This document shows, piece by piece, positions 9,369 through 21,501 of a DNA stretch of 64,000 nucleotides. Source of the stretch: Acephala macrosclerotiorum (Eukaryota > Ascomycota > Leotiomycetes > Helotiales > Mollisiaceae); contig MU119246.1 in the NCBI GenBank assembly GCA_014904845.1, positions 186,001 through 250,000 of the forward strand, read 5' to 3'. Position 1 is the stretch's first letter; the number at the start of each line of letters is the position of its first letter. The position numbers were made by a program, and so were the translations under genes. The notes beneath the pieces are model-generated. The model did no database searches, was not told the DNA's origin, and saw nothing but the letters and a program-made list of their open reading frames with translations.

Positions 9369-11364
9369 TTAATAATATATGATGTTGAACCTAGACCCTA
9401 CGAGTAGAATTTCGCGCACACGTAGTTCAAGCGTTGGATGGACACTTGAGGTTCCGCTGTAATAATTATACGAAGAGAGAACGTCTCGGCGCTGTGGAAC
9501 CCGAGCAAAGTATCCATTCGCAGTGATTGCCGGTCTCCTTCCTTGAGTAGTCCTCATCCGGCTTTGATATGAAGTCCGGTAATCAACAATCGAAGCACCA
9601 GCTGGGATCTGTTCCGAGAAATACTCCACGAGTGGCTTCCCACACACTTTCAAAGCATTGTTTGCTTGCAACCAAATTTTCCATCTGCTTTAAAAATTTA
9701 CTTCCATAATGAATCTCTTCCATTGCAGGACTGTCTTTGGTAGACGAAGGAGAGATCTGCATGAAGCGCGATGGATAGCTCTCTCGCTGTTTCATCTCGA
9801 TCTTTGTACGGGCTTGCTGCATTTTCTGGTTGAACGACTGTTTCTGGGAAGCATTTCCCATCCAGAACTGAACCCCAAGACTATCGACTTCGTCAAAAAT
9901 GATGCCTTGACAGATGAGGTAATCGCCATCGTGTGCCACTGGAGTGAAAGGCAAGTTCCGGTCCGCTTGATACCAAGCCTCCTCTGTTTGAGATGATGCC
10001 GATCTATCGGGGCTCTCGACATACGTATCGGGATTCATATCAAGTTCCGTGTATTTCCTAGAAGGTCGACTGTCGCGTAGTCGACCATTGCGTAGTCGAC
10101 CATTCCAACTCCAGTCCGGTACCCGGGTAGGTACTCCGGACTTACCCCATATGTTTACGTCCCGGAGGAGTTCGAGACTTTGATATGCATCAATGTACGC
10201 CTTTGCTGAACACATATATACTTCCTGCGCTTCAATATCATAATCAGGCACGATTCCATTGGCAAATTCCAGGGGTATGAGGTCCAAGAGGCCGTACACT
10301 TTATCTCGAGGGTTCATCGACTTCGAGAAGTTTGAAATCTCAAGCAACCTGCTCAATCCCAACCCCTTCCGGTTTTCAGGCCGACTTAGATCCCAGAGAT
10401 CTTTCCAGATGTGATGCAAAGGTCCTGGATTTATCCACGTGCGGGTATCTGTCAGATTGAGAGTCTTTCTCTCTGCAGAAATGGAGATATCCTTGGCCTG
10501 CCAGAGATACAAATGTAGCACTTGAAAACCATGACATATTCTTTCCCAATCCATGCTCTTGTCACCGCAAAACATCAACGTGCGACCGGATCCCAAAGCG
10601 AGTTCCTGGATTATCCATAGACGATCCCGGTATGGCCGAGTCGAAAACTTATTGAGTGCAATCCGGCTCCCGTGTTCGAACAAGTCGGGCTTCTCTAATA
10701 ACCTATCTCTCAACTCCATGCCCTTCTTCGGGTCTCCATACGAATCTGCCAGTATATCAAGCAATTGAAAAGCTTTCCAACTCTCATCTTCCTCAGACCC
10801 AAGAAACCCGATCATGGACCAGGAAAGAGTGTAGATTTCCCGCATCTTTCCAACCTGGCTGTTGACTTCCAGAAATTTCTTTTGATTGATGCATAAAGCA
10901 TCGATCCACAACACAAAGTCCGACTCAAACTTCGAGGCCTTTCACATAGCTCGGAGAGCGGCAGCAAGATTCCTGGCGACTTGAATCTCTGTACCATTGA
11001 CCTCGATAGTCTCTGGATGACTTGGATCGCCCCATGTGTATGAGAGAGTAGCGAAGTCGCCCCATTTGAAGCGATATGCATTCTGGCTGGGGGATTTTGG
11101 AGCCTTCTCTGAATCATCCTTTGAAGGCAGATTAAGATTGTGTCTCCGACTCCAGTTCCAGTACCATAAATCCAGACATTCGCCGTGACCATTTATTGGA
11201 CCATTTTCGACGACGAAGGCAGAGCAATCGTCGGTCCAGTCCTGAAGAGAGACCGTTTTCGTCCTGCATTGAAGGATACCATTCCCACTCTCAGGCAATA
11301 TGGAAATGACTCTTATTTCATCTTTGCTTGCATCTAGAGTCGTGTTATTATAGACGGACACCAT
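9369..11364 (-). pseudogene. Second HET-domain gene, broken, tail-to-tail with the first
   Basis: The frame starts MVSVYNNTTLDASKDEIRV and includes FATLSYTWGDPSHPETIEVNG. A TGA at 10942-10944 then interrupts it just before KASKFESDFVLWIDALCIN. The position fits an Arg codon (CGA to TGA, a C-to-T transition). The same frame runs on through DRLWIIQELALGSGR and NPRDKVYGLLDLIP to a stop at 9583. The remaining C-terminal HET-like segment (QGRRPAITANGYFARVP) lies in another frame, ending at 9369, and lacks the normal tail. I therefore count one nonsense change plus one frameshift or deletion. The two HET loci converge with about 140 bases between them. They are different proteins, not a recent duplication. 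Confidence 0.75.
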
Positions 11365-11947
11365 TCTGGAAGTAGAGAGGGCTGAATGAAGGCTGAAGCA
11401 CAGTGCATGAGATGGTATACTTCTTCGTACTGTACTTGACGCTACCGGATGTCCAATCCCTGAATTTGCGATACGCCCACATTATCGCACAGTAAGAATA
11501 TTGCTGACTGATCAATAGTATGAGTGGCTGTGTTCTGCCTGGTCCACGTTGTGATCATACTGATTGATTGAAAGATCAAGGCCGCGGTCAGTCCGGAAGG
11601 GCTCTGCTGCAGAAGGTCACACTTCGCTATCCAGGAAATCGTGAGTTGAGAGGCGACCACATTTATGGGGGCGAAGATTGTACGATGAAGGCTGGTGATA
11701 AGTAGTGAAGGAGTTGAAGCGTTTCAGGCTTAACTACAGGGCGAGAAATTAACGTTGTCACATGCCCATCAGGGGCCGGCGGTGCTCGCTTCTTCACCCC
11801 TCTGAAATACATCAGGGAGCCTAGGTTCGAAGGACAGCACCAATCGATGAGATTCAACCTATTCATTGATCATGTACATCATACAAATTGCTTGCGAGTA
11901 ATGTGACAATCTTCCTTCTCTGCCACCGACCCATCTCAAGTCCCAGC
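11365..11947. other. Intergenic, no gene seen
   Basis: The stretch between the second HET locus and the malate synthase stop codon has no supportable frame. It probably holds the malate synthase 3' UTR and the HET promoter remnant. Confidence 0.4.
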
Positions 11948-13693
11948 TCACAGCTTCGAAGCCGGAGACGACGAGCCGACTGAGGTGATTTCGTTGTATA
12001 GCAATCTGTATCATCATTAGCCACAACGCATAAAAGAGGAAGACAGAAATAAAAGAGAAGGAAACCCACGAAGTCAAAAAATCCGCATAATCCTCACCCG
12101 TAACCTGCCCCGAGAAATACTGCGCCGCAAGATGATACTTATTCCCCTTCGGCGCCTTACTCGCTAACTCATCCGCCTGCTCCCTCAACAACTTCAACGC
12201 ATACGCCTTATCGACCTTCTTTCCCTCCGCCGTGCTAACACCATGCTTAACCCACTGCCATAACTGACTCCTGCTCACTTCGGCTGTGGCAGCATCTTCC
12301 ATGAGATAGTTGATGGGCACGCATCCTACGCCTCGGAGCCAGCCTTCCATGTACCCGAGTCCGATGTTGAGGTTCTTACGGATGCCGTCTTCGGTAATCT
12401 TTCCGGGGATGTTCATGTTCAGGAGGTCATTTTGCGTGATGCGGACGTCTTCGCGGCGGATGAACATTTGGTTTGGTGTTGGCATGTGCTTGTTGAATAC
12501 TTCTGAAGCAATACTCGCCAACGCCGGATGAGCGACCCAGGTTCCGTCATGTCCAGCCTTCACTTCTCTCAACTTATCAGCGTATACGCCTTCCATTGCT
12601 TTATCATTCGCCGCCTTGTCATTCTTGATAGGGATTTGAGCAGCCATTCCACCCATGGCATGGACTTGGCGACGATGGCAGGTTTGGATCAGAAGCTTGA
12701 CGTAGGCGTCCATAAATGGTACGGTCATGGTAACTGCTGATCGGTCTGGGAGGACGAAATTACTGTTTTGACGGAATTTCTTGATCACGGAGAAGATGTA
12801 ATCCCAGCGTCCGCAATTGAGACCAGAAGAGTGATCTCGGAGTTCATAGATGATTTCGTCCATTTCGAAAGCGGCGAGGATAGTTTCAATCAAAACAGTG
12901 GCTCGGATGGTGCCGCGAGGAATTGCGATGAAGTCTTGAGCGAGGTTGAAGACGTCGTTCCAGAGGCGGGCTTCGAGGTGAGATTCCATTTTTGGGAGGT
13001 AGAAGTAGGGGCCTGTTCCTCGCTTGATGAGCTCCTTTGCGTTGTGGAAGAAGTAGAGGCCGAAGTCGAAGAGGGAGCCGGAGATGGGTTCGCCGTCAAC
13101 TGTCAGGTGTTTTTCTTCGAGGTGCCAGCCTCGAGGACGGACGATTAAGGTGGGTAGGACTCGGTCGGTGCGGAGCTTGTATTCTTTCTCTCCTTGCTTG
13201 AAGTCGACTTGTCGGCGGATGGCGTCGTAGAGATTGACTTGTCCGTTGATCATGTTGTCCCATGTTGGAGCGCTCGAATCTGTTTGCATAAATCGTTAGT
13301 AGATTGCTATTGTCTCGAAGATGCGAACATACCTTCGAAATCTGCCATATATGTCCAAACATTCGAGTTCAAAGCATTAACCACCATCTTCCTGTCCGTT
13401 GGTCCGGTAATCTCCACTCTTCGATCAATCAGACCTGGAGCAGGAGGAGCACCTTTCCACGCATCGTTCTCTCGAATATGCTTCGTCTCTGGCAAGAAAT
13501 CTGGCAGATATCCCCTGTCCAGCTCCGCCTGTCTGATCACACGTCTCTGCAAAAGATCCTTCCTCGTCTTATTGAACGACCTGTGCAGCAGAGCTAAGAA
13601 AGCAAGAGCCTCCTTACTCAAAATCTTCCTATTGAAATCGTTGATCGTCCCCGCCACATTCACACCCTGAAGAATAGACTCTGTAGTAGCCAT
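11948..13693 (-). CDS. acuE: Malate synthase, peroxisomal (glyoxylate cycle)
   Basis: Condenses glyoxylate with acetyl-CoA to malate in peroxisomes/glyoxysomes during growth on acetate or fatty acids. The exons are 13693-13333, 13279-12070 and 12005-11948 (introns of 53 and 64 bases), totalling 542 residues, the usual length. Conserved blocks include [24 protein letters not shown] and the signature near residue 445 ([17 protein letters not shown]), which contains the catalytic Asp. The small last exon encodes [18 protein letters not shown] and so ends in the SKL peroxisomal targeting signal. Without splicing that intron the frame would read through into a wrong C-terminus. It looks intact. 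The symbol follows the Aspergillus name; MLS1 is the yeast equivalent. Confidence 0.96.
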
Positions 13694-14995
13694 CTTATAT
13701 CGTTTCTCAAATATCGTCGTCTGCTCTGCAGATATATATTCGAATTCGTGAAGCTTTGAAGAAATTGGTTGCGCGCGGGGCGAGGTTGTCTATATATTTT
13801 TGATAGCTGCACAGAATACGTCAGCGTCAATGACTTCCGGAAAGAGGAGTAGCTATGATAATATACCTAGGAGGGACCGGCAATAGGGAACTAGTCGGCA
13901 GAGAAGCTTAAGAAAAGCAGCACGGAGCCGGGTGGAGGGGAAGTTCAAAAATGGGTTACGCCAGGCTTGTGAATGTGGGGAAACCCCAGAAACTGTTGTT
14001 CGGGAATGGGATGGGTGATTGCCGCTCTACGGTCTCAATTTTGGAACTACGAAGTGGCCTGATGCTGATCTTTTGTATGATGAAATTGTGAATGTTTGTA
14101 ATTGTTTTGATACTTCATCTTCTTACAATGTTCGTCTCTCAGTTGTTCACTGGCATGTGCTATCAACAAAAGACCAAGCGAAAGATGACGATGTTTGCTC
14201 CGATAGTGTTCGAGCCTCGGCAGCTTCCTTCCAGCCGGAGTTTGCCCCCAACCACATCTGTCTGCATGCCGGACTTTCCCGAAAAGAATTGAGGATCCCG
14301 TGATGTGCCGAGGCTCAATCTCGTGGGCGGGCCGCTGAGGGTTTAGTTGCCTCATGAGGTTTTTGCATCCTGAGAATATCGGAAGAGAGGAGAGATTCAT
14401 AAGTCACCTCGGATTGAACTGCCAAAGAAGTCTCATATTATGACAAACTTCTACTGCTCTCCTATTAGATAGCAAATCTTGTTTTTGTTTCGCTCGCATT
14501 CTTTTAGCGAGTCGGCTAGAGCTTAAGTGGGGAGAGATGGGACCTCAGGAAGCAACTACTCTCTTGTTAGACCACTCCACACTTCCGTTCGTTCATATTC
14601 TTAAACCTCTCGATGTTCTCATACTGTAATTTTTCAGCAAGAATTTTACCTTCCTTTCTCACCTTCCCCACCTTCTTGTAAAAACAGACAACTAGCATCA
14701 GAGGCTACCTCCATACCCGTTAGTCTCGTAACGTGCCCCGATTCTCGGATTCCGTCGGGCATACCATCTTCTGTGCAAAGGACACAAGTTGCCGCTTGGA
14801 GAGCCGCGCTTCACCTCCATATCGAGCAAGCCTCCTTAGTCTTGATGAAAGAAATGCCATTCCAATATTGTATCCCATTGCGCTTTTCTATGCTTCCCAT
14901 ACCAATATGCCGAAGAAAGGGGCATCTCGAAATCTAAAAAATGCCAGCCTGCTGTCCTGTCTACCCTTTCCTCTTTTCGATTTCCCACTTCATTG
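13694..14995. other. Malate synthase upstream region, no gene seen
   Basis: No frame here is convincing. It presumably holds the malate synthase promoter and the 3' UTR of the membrane-protein locus to its right. I could not assign a carbon-source element with confidence. Confidence 0.35.
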
Positions 14996-16678
14996 TCAAG
15001 CATCAATCCTCCTTCCCCCTTCAGGCGGCGGACTCCTAACCTTCGGCTGCCCCCAAATATTAGTAAAAACGCCCATCCCGTTCTCCAACCCCGCCATCTT
15101 AAACTTATCCCTATCATCCCTCTCATCCATCTCTCTCACCCTTGCCTCCCTCTTCCTATCCTCTTCTTTCAACGGTTTTGTGTCCTCGTCTGTTCTATCG
15201 CCTGCACCTGTGGATATCGAGGCGGAATCTTCGCGCCAGCTTGCGGCTAGACTTCGTCGACGCTCGACTTGGATCAAGACTTCTTGTTTGGCGTTGAGCA
15301 TTATATCGCCTATTCCACCTATTTCTTCTCCGCCTTTTCCCCGTCCGCTGCCTGGGGTTCGGCCGTATAAGGTGTTATCGGTGTTGGTTCGCCATGCTAC
15401 GTCTTTGCTGACGCCGAAGGTTCGGGAAAGTTGTGTAGCGACGAGGTTTTGGTTGGGTTTTAAGGGAGCGTCGGAAGAGGGAGCGAGGAAATGGGAGGCG
15501 TTGTTGGAGGATGAGGAGATTTTGGCGATGAGTTCGGCCATGGACATTTCGATGTTGAGTTTTACGATGTAGGCGAGGGGGTGGAACTGCATGTATCTAT
15601 CCCCGCATACATCAGCCATCCGTTCTCAAAAACAGGCTCTCGCGGAGGACTTACACGAAGGAATTTTGTAGAGACATCATGCCACTATCAATCAAAGATG
15701 ATTAGGGAAAAGTTCAAGGGAGGGAGTAGGAAGAGACTAACATGATCAAGCAATCCATAGCCAGAGACAATCCGATGATCCATTGGTTGAAACGGACGAG
15801 ACGATTGTATTTGGTTAACCCTTGGTTGATTAACTTTTCGCGGACTGTCTTGATGAAATACCAGTTCAATGTTCCATCGACTAGGAGGAAGATTATCTTC
15901 TCGCATCGGTCCCAGATGTTGTTTATTTGCTCGTAGATCGGATTGATCTGGAGTCGAGAAGGAATCCCTATAGGAGAATAATCAGCATGGTGTACTTTGG
16001 ATGTTTGGAGACGCTGAAGCATCAAAGGTTGCTGCGGGAATCAAGAAAATAGACGGACAGCCACCAAACGTGTTCATGAGGAGACATACATATGTTGTAC
16101 ACCGAAATGTTTATCGATGTTATGAGGATGGCAACCCCTATTTTCAATCTCCAGGCCTTTCGGCGATCAGTCAACAGCAAAGAAATTCTGTTGATGATGA
16201 TCTGGAGGAGAAACTGTACTTGTAAGCTCCATGCAGTTACTACAGCTCGTCAATATGAATGCTTCAGAGATATTCTGGCATAGATATCCCTACATATGGA
16301 GAAGAAAAATGCAAGACTGACGGCATTAGCCAGAGTGAGGATAAGAGGGACAGAAAATGAATACCTAGGAGGTATAACATGTACCAAATAAAGCCAGCAA
16401 ATAATCGCGAACACCAAACAAGCAGTTATTTCGCCCCAGACCATCCACACATAAGGAGAGTTGGCCTTTTTGGCACCGTATCTTCGGTATATTGCCACAG
16501 TCTGTTTGATAGCGTGCCCTTCTCAGAATTAGACTCTTTCCATGTTCATATGCTAGACCAACTTGCATGTTGTGAGAAATCCAAATCCAAGTGTGAATCC
16601 CCAAGCCAAAGCAGCAATTATAAGATCATCTGTTGTGACCGCCATAGGCTGGAAGTCGGGGCCAAGAAACGTCTTCAT
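14996..16678 (-). pseudogene. Fungal multi-pass integral membrane protein, apparently with lesions
   Basis: It belongs to a common but uncharacterised fungal family of membrane proteins with about seven helices. Recognisable blocks are VTTDDLIIAALAWGF, KANSPYVWMVWGEI, LLQIIINRISLLLTDRRKAW, IWDRCEKIIFLLVDGTLNWYF and YMQFHPLAYIVKLNIEMSMA. A charged cytosolic tail follows. The exons are 16678-16563, about 16520-16365, 16289-16090, 15967-15742, 15684-15655 and 15596-14996. The last four are joined by clean introns. Two problems remain. Exon 1 ends in phase 2, yet every candidate acceptor for exon 2 gives the wrong phase. Exon 3 contains an in-frame TGA at 16252-16250 that no GT-AG choice removes. 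I therefore call it a probable pseudogene, although an assembly error or a missed unusual splice is possible. I do not know its function. Confidence 0.6.
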
Positions 16679-18251
16679 GATGGCTTCAAAGACGTCGACT
16701 CCGATGGAAGGAGAGAACGAGCCAGCTTGCAAAAGAGTATCATGAAGACGTCGACATGAAAGGTGCTTTAGAGATGAAATATTCTGACTCGACGTTTTCT
16801 GAAGGGATGAACACTATTCCGGCGTAGCCCAATCTCGAATATGCTTCCCGATACACCCAACGAACGCCAGGGATAGGCTACGTCCTTGGAACTCGACGTG
16901 CTTCGTTTCCCATGAGCCTCAATTGCCACCCCGGTCAGCAACTGGGATTGGAGGGCATCCATGTAGGTTGCTATCCGTGTCAGGCATGACCGCAACGCCA
17001 GGTCCGAACTTGTCCACCCAACGGAGTTCTGGAAAATTCCTGAGCATACCACTTGGCGTTCTTGGTGCGTGATCAACAGCTCAAGAAAATGTATTGAAAG
17101 GTTGCAACATGGTCGACGTTTCAGTATTGCCTGTCGGCGGCACAACTTCCTAGCTAGACGAACACGCAGGTGTGAAGCTGCTTCATCTCGGACTTGGCTT
17201 TTCGAATGCATGCCCCACCTGACCATGTTTCTCAGGGATGGTGGTAGGAAATGCACATAGATATAAGGGTCCCTAGTAACCCTGAATAAACATTGGATGT
17301 GACGTATGTGCATCGCCAATGGAAAGAGAGTATGATCGGGTGGCAAAGATGCCGAGGTCTCGATGTACATGAAGTATAGCATAGTAATTTAGTAAAGGCA
17401 AGAGGTCTTTAGTGACGAGGCTGCAGAGTAAAAGAGTGATTGACAAAGAGGAAACGGATCTACATGGCAGATCCAGAAATACTCTCATGTACCAGCAAGG
17501 ACGACAAGCAAAGCGGAGGATTTGAAGAGCCCACCATGAAAGACCCGTTCCCACGATGATCTGGAGAAAGTGGACCTATGTGGCGCACTTGTATCTAACG
17601 ATCCAATATGCTTCAACCATCGAAATGTCTCCACGACCATGACTCGTTTGCATAGGGGGTGCTAGGCAGTGTTCGCAACGTTTGGAGGTCCGCGCTCAAT
17701 GTTTGTTCCAGGAGAACCTTATTCGAACTTCCATGCTGTTTTCTGCCCTTTTAAGGGGCCGAAATGCTCGTTAATGGGGCTCGGCATGCATGAAATGTCA
17801 ACTTGATGTTGGTAATCGATGCGGATGGTTGACTCGATGTTATGGTGTAGCGATTCAGCGGCTTCGTGGTTGTCGCGTGGAAGTTGTGAACAAGGTTTGG
17901 AGTTCTCGGGAAGGAGACAGGATGTGAGAAAGAACCTTGATAATAGGGGCGTTCTGAGATTTTCGCTCTTGGCACGAGCACATAGTATATTTGAGCATCA
18001 GCAGCCATCGATGACGCGCCTTTTCACACTTCTCTCAATAGGCAAGTGTCTCACTCCACTTGTACCTTGTAATTGCTGAGAAGATGAATTATTTGCATCC
18101 GCTTACTGTCCTGGTTTTCCTGCTCTAAGCCTTCCAAAGCCCTCTGAAGACGCCAGTTTTTCGCATCGACTGAACAAACTTAACGCACGGAAGCCGTCAT
18201 GCAATCCATACGCCTGCGAACATTTGTTATTTACTTTCTTCCATTCCCCCA
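16679..18251. other. Intergenic, only a doubtful frame
   Basis: A 204-codon minus-strand frame (17382-16768) exists, but it shows no domain and no membrane or signal pattern I recognise, and it may be chance. The rest shows nothing beyond promoter-like sequence for the membrane-protein locus. Confidence 0.3.
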
Positions 18252-19511
18252 TCAAGGGCTATATGCCCTCATCTCTGTACAATTTACATGTGGCGTCTCG
18301 TTCTCAATCTCGACCCAAAAGGCCTCTCCTTTCGGCTGCGTCATCCCATTCCCCCTATTCATCTTCGCAACATATTCCTCTCTGCTCTTCACAGCATAAT
18401 GATGCAATCCAACCCTAGTTCTAGTAATAGGACGTCGCCATGCGGCAGTTTCTACCACATCGCCATACTCGCCCACCGTATTCCTTCCCATTGTTGCGAA
18501 CTTGTGCGGATTGATGGCTTGTTCGGCGTATCTCGCCTTGACGATTGATTTGATGTGCGAGTTTGCGGATGCGGTGCCGTTATGCTCGAGGTCGTCGTAG
18601 ATGCAGGTTGTGAAGGATTGCCGGACGGATTCGGGTCGCTTGAGTAGACCTGAGGAACTGTGCATCCTCCAACTGCTTCATGTCAGCTTCTATGTCAGCA
18701 AGCGGGTGTCATTTCAGATGGGATATGGCAAGACGAAAGTTGCTTACTTCACCCCCAGTGCGCCAACAGTATCGTCTTCTTCAAAACTTTCCAAAATTTC
18801 CCTCAGCGTCTCATTCCCAGGGGTTTCCAAAAACTCATCTCCATCCAAGAAAGCAATCCAAGTATGCTTCTCGCTATACCTCTCAATACACCACTTATAA
18901 AACACCGTCTGCATATTCCCAGCACGCGAAGCTCTTGGTTGGTAAGTGAAAGTCAAAGCCGTTCGTGGGATCCCAGGATATTCGTAAGTAGACAATGGAG
19001 GTTCAGATCCGTCGTCCATAACATAGAAGCGCTGGATACCCATGTTGTAGTAGTGGTGGACGAAGAACTCTACCATATCTTGTGCTTGGTCTTTGATGGA
19101 CATGCAGACCGCAACGTACTCGTCGGGTGGGAGGCTATCGACGGGTGTTTCGTAGTTGCCATCTTCTGGCTCTATCGTCCGGAAAGGCTCTGTGCGAAGG
19201 TCCGGTTCGAAGTCGAAGGATGTTGGAGGTTTGAAATTTGGCTTGTTCGCAGATTCTTTGGCAGGTTCTTTGGCAGGTTGATCGGTAGGTGCTGAGGTCG
19301 CGGTCGGCTTCGGCGAGGCGCCTTTTGAGATTGCTACCGCTGGAGCGGAAGTTCCTTGAACCTCAGTCTTCGGTATGATGTTATCGAAGAGAAAGACATG
19401 AAGGACCATCAAGATACCTGTGAGTATCAAGATATGTTTCCATTGGATCGACTGAATGACCTTCAGCGCAACCTCAAGAGGTGCCGACATTGAAGAGGAC
19501 CCCGAAGTCAT
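18252..19511 (-). CDS. Type II membrane glycosyltransferase (GT92/Glyco_tranf_2_4-like)
   Basis: The exons are 19511-18748 and 18672-18252 with a 75-base intron, giving 394 residues. A membrane anchor lies at about residues 26-45 (HILILTGILMVLHVFLFDNI). A Pro/Lys/Ala-rich stem follows, then a catalytic domain starting VAVCMSIKDQAQDMVEFFVH. The metal-binding DxD is in AFLDGDEF (about residue 222). The intron is spliced inside the conserved GVNWRMHSSSG. Further blocks are TRTRVGLHHYAVKSREEY and a KMNRGNG near the end. The topology suggests the Golgi lumen; donor and acceptor are unknown. The next gene on the same strand is another type II glycosyltransferase-like protein, so both may act on cell-wall or secreted glycans (inference). 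Confidence 0.85.
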
Positions 19512-20354
19512 CGACGAGAAAAGTAGGATGCGTCAACAACGACATGAATGGCGCCGAGGATGGAAAGTCAATCCATCCTCTGGACGGCATACAAGGCTGA
19601 AAAGGGGCAGCCATGTGAACAAGTAGACAGAAGTCGTCTCAAACAAGTCGATCTGGCGGAGTTTCTTCTGAGACCGAGGTAAGAAACGGCTTCTTCCTTA
19701 TTGCTTGTATCCCGCGATGATAGCGCTGGCGGCTTAGTTTGTGGTCCGAAAGTAAGACATCTAAGTTCAGTTCAGCGCTGGTGCAACGGCTCAACCACTC
19801 AGCTTGACACTTGTCAAGCCCACATCCAAGATGACGTTCAGAACACGAGTCCTAGTCTTTTTCTTCACAGCTCTCCAAAAAAAGGACAATTCAAAGTTCA
19901 TCCCAAAATCCATTACATTGAATGAAAAGAATCAAACCTTTCCAGTCAATCCCACAGATTAACACCTGGAGCATGCCAAAGAACTTTCTTCGTCAACCAA
20001 ATCAAAGCCATAGGTTAGGTATCAGAACTAGTGGCTTGCTAGCGAGAAAAAGCGAGCTTCGTTACTTTTTCCACAATGGTGTTCGGACTTTCGTTGGACT
20101 GTGAGCGCCACGGAGACTTCCCCGAGACAATGCACAAGTTTAAATGTCATCGTTTGAGTGAGTGAAAAGAAAGGAAAATGGAAGGTTCTTAGGTGAATCT
20201 AGTGAAGCTAGCTCAATTCGCAGATATTTGCTGAGATTCTGCGAAAGGTGAGATCACGGGAATGGGGAGGTGAGTTTGCATAGCCAAGGCTGAAGTAATC
20301 GGCATCACCTTCATGAGTACGAGGTGTTCATGAGCATTCCCATTATTATCTTCT
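19512..20354. other. Intergenic between two glycosyltransferase-like genes
   Basis: I see no gene in these 840 bases. They should contain the promoter of the GT92-like gene and the 3' UTR of the upstream one. Confidence 0.35.
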
Positions 20355-21465
20355 CTACTCGTTGATCCTATCAGTTCTAGCTAGCTTGTATTCCGGGCAC
20401 CAATCATCCAGAGAAGTCATACGCTTGTCTGCTGGAAACCATCTAGTAGGTTGGCTACACGAAAGGTCAATTTCAAGGATCGTTGATCAAGCGGGATGAC
20501 TTACTGTAGCCCCAATGGACTCGGATAATCTATCGTCTCAACTGCGAATGTTCTGGCAATCTCCATGGAAGGAAGTTTGATCTTGCTTTCACCTGTCTCC
20601 TCCTTATCCTTGTTCATGAGATCGTTGAACCTGAATATTCTGTCGGCAAAAGCTGGGGCAGGGTGAATTCGGAAAGGATATCTTACCTGAAGTAGTACCA
20701 TTGGTCTTCAGGTCGTGGGTGTGGATTTTTGGTCCAGTCATACTCCTGTAGAACTCTCAACATTGTACTCCTCCTCCTCAAACTCAAACCACCATTATAT
20801 CCTGCACCCCATTGCGGCGAAATGGGAGCACCTATCAAATCCCATTCGAAAAAGTCCTCAACACTTCGAACAGAGTTGGAACAGAGGACACTGTCTCCTT
20901 GGAAGACGAGAATGTGTTCTGCAGGGGCGAGATCGCGCCAGAGCCACGGCGTTGTGAGGAAATTTGACACAGAGTCCCAGTTCGGGAAATAGAGACCGTC
21001 AGGGAGAGCCCGTATCACGATACGTCCAACAGCTTGGTATCGAAGAAGAGCTTCGGATGTAGCGAAGCTGCCAAAATTCTCGGCACTAGTGTATATGACA
21101 ACAGGCCAGTCAGGGCCAAGGACTGAGCAGAAGTGCAGAACGAGAGGGATGATAGCTGCAGATCTGCGAGTCTCGATAATGATTGCGGTCTTGTTGCTCG
21201 TGGTAATGTCCGCCGTCTTCAGGGTATTGTTCGTTTTCTTTGGGTCTTCATGGGCTCCAGTGAGCATGTCATAGTAGTCGGGAATCGCTTTGACCGTACC
21301 GGCAATGCTCGAAGTGATATTGTCGAGCGTGTTTTCCATGGAATCCAATGTACTGCTCGCGCTTGTGTGAGAGTGTCTTCTCAGCTCTGTACCTAGGAAC
21401 ACAATGACAATCAACAGCCAGAGTCCAGGGTAGAACCACTTCTTGCCCGCCAGACCTGAAGACAT
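20355..21465 (-). CDS. DUF5672 glycosyltransferase-like type II membrane protein
   Basis: The three exons are 21465-20687, 20630-20505 and 20454-20355 (introns of 56 and 50 bases), giving 334 residues. The N-terminus has a short cytosolic part and one membrane helix (WFYPGLWLLIVIVFLGTEL). A stem region follows, then the DUF5672 domain: TAIIIETRRSAAIIPLVLHF, GRIVIRALPDG, ILVFQGDSVLCSNS and GYNGGLSLRRRSTM. The last exon gives the typical ending HQPTRWFPADKRM and LDDWCPEYKLA. Splicing all three exons gives one clean frame, so the gene looks intact. The enzymatic activity of this family is little known; the fold and motifs suggest sugar transfer in the Golgi. Confidence 0.85.
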
Positions 21466-21477
21466 TCTGCAGTCGGT

Positions 21478-21501
21478 GTCGTCGTCGTCGTCGTCGTCGT
21501 C
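21478..21501. repeat. (GTC)8 microsatellite just upstream of the DUF5672 start codon
   Basis: Eight perfect GTC units read as (GAC)8 in the transcript direction, ending 12 bases before the ATG at 21465. They lie in the 5' UTR. Confidence 0.9.

Noticed and set aside
11859..12069. Unspliced C-terminal extension of malate synthase
   Set aside because: Splicing 12006-12069 gives the conserved ending with SKL, so the read-through tail is intronic.
14733..15572. 279-codon plus-strand frame
   Set aside because: It is antisense to the conserved last exon of the membrane-protein locus and has no domain features of its own.
16768..17382. 204-codon minus-strand frame
   Set aside because: No recognisable domain, signal or membrane pattern; kept only as a remark in the intergenic entry.
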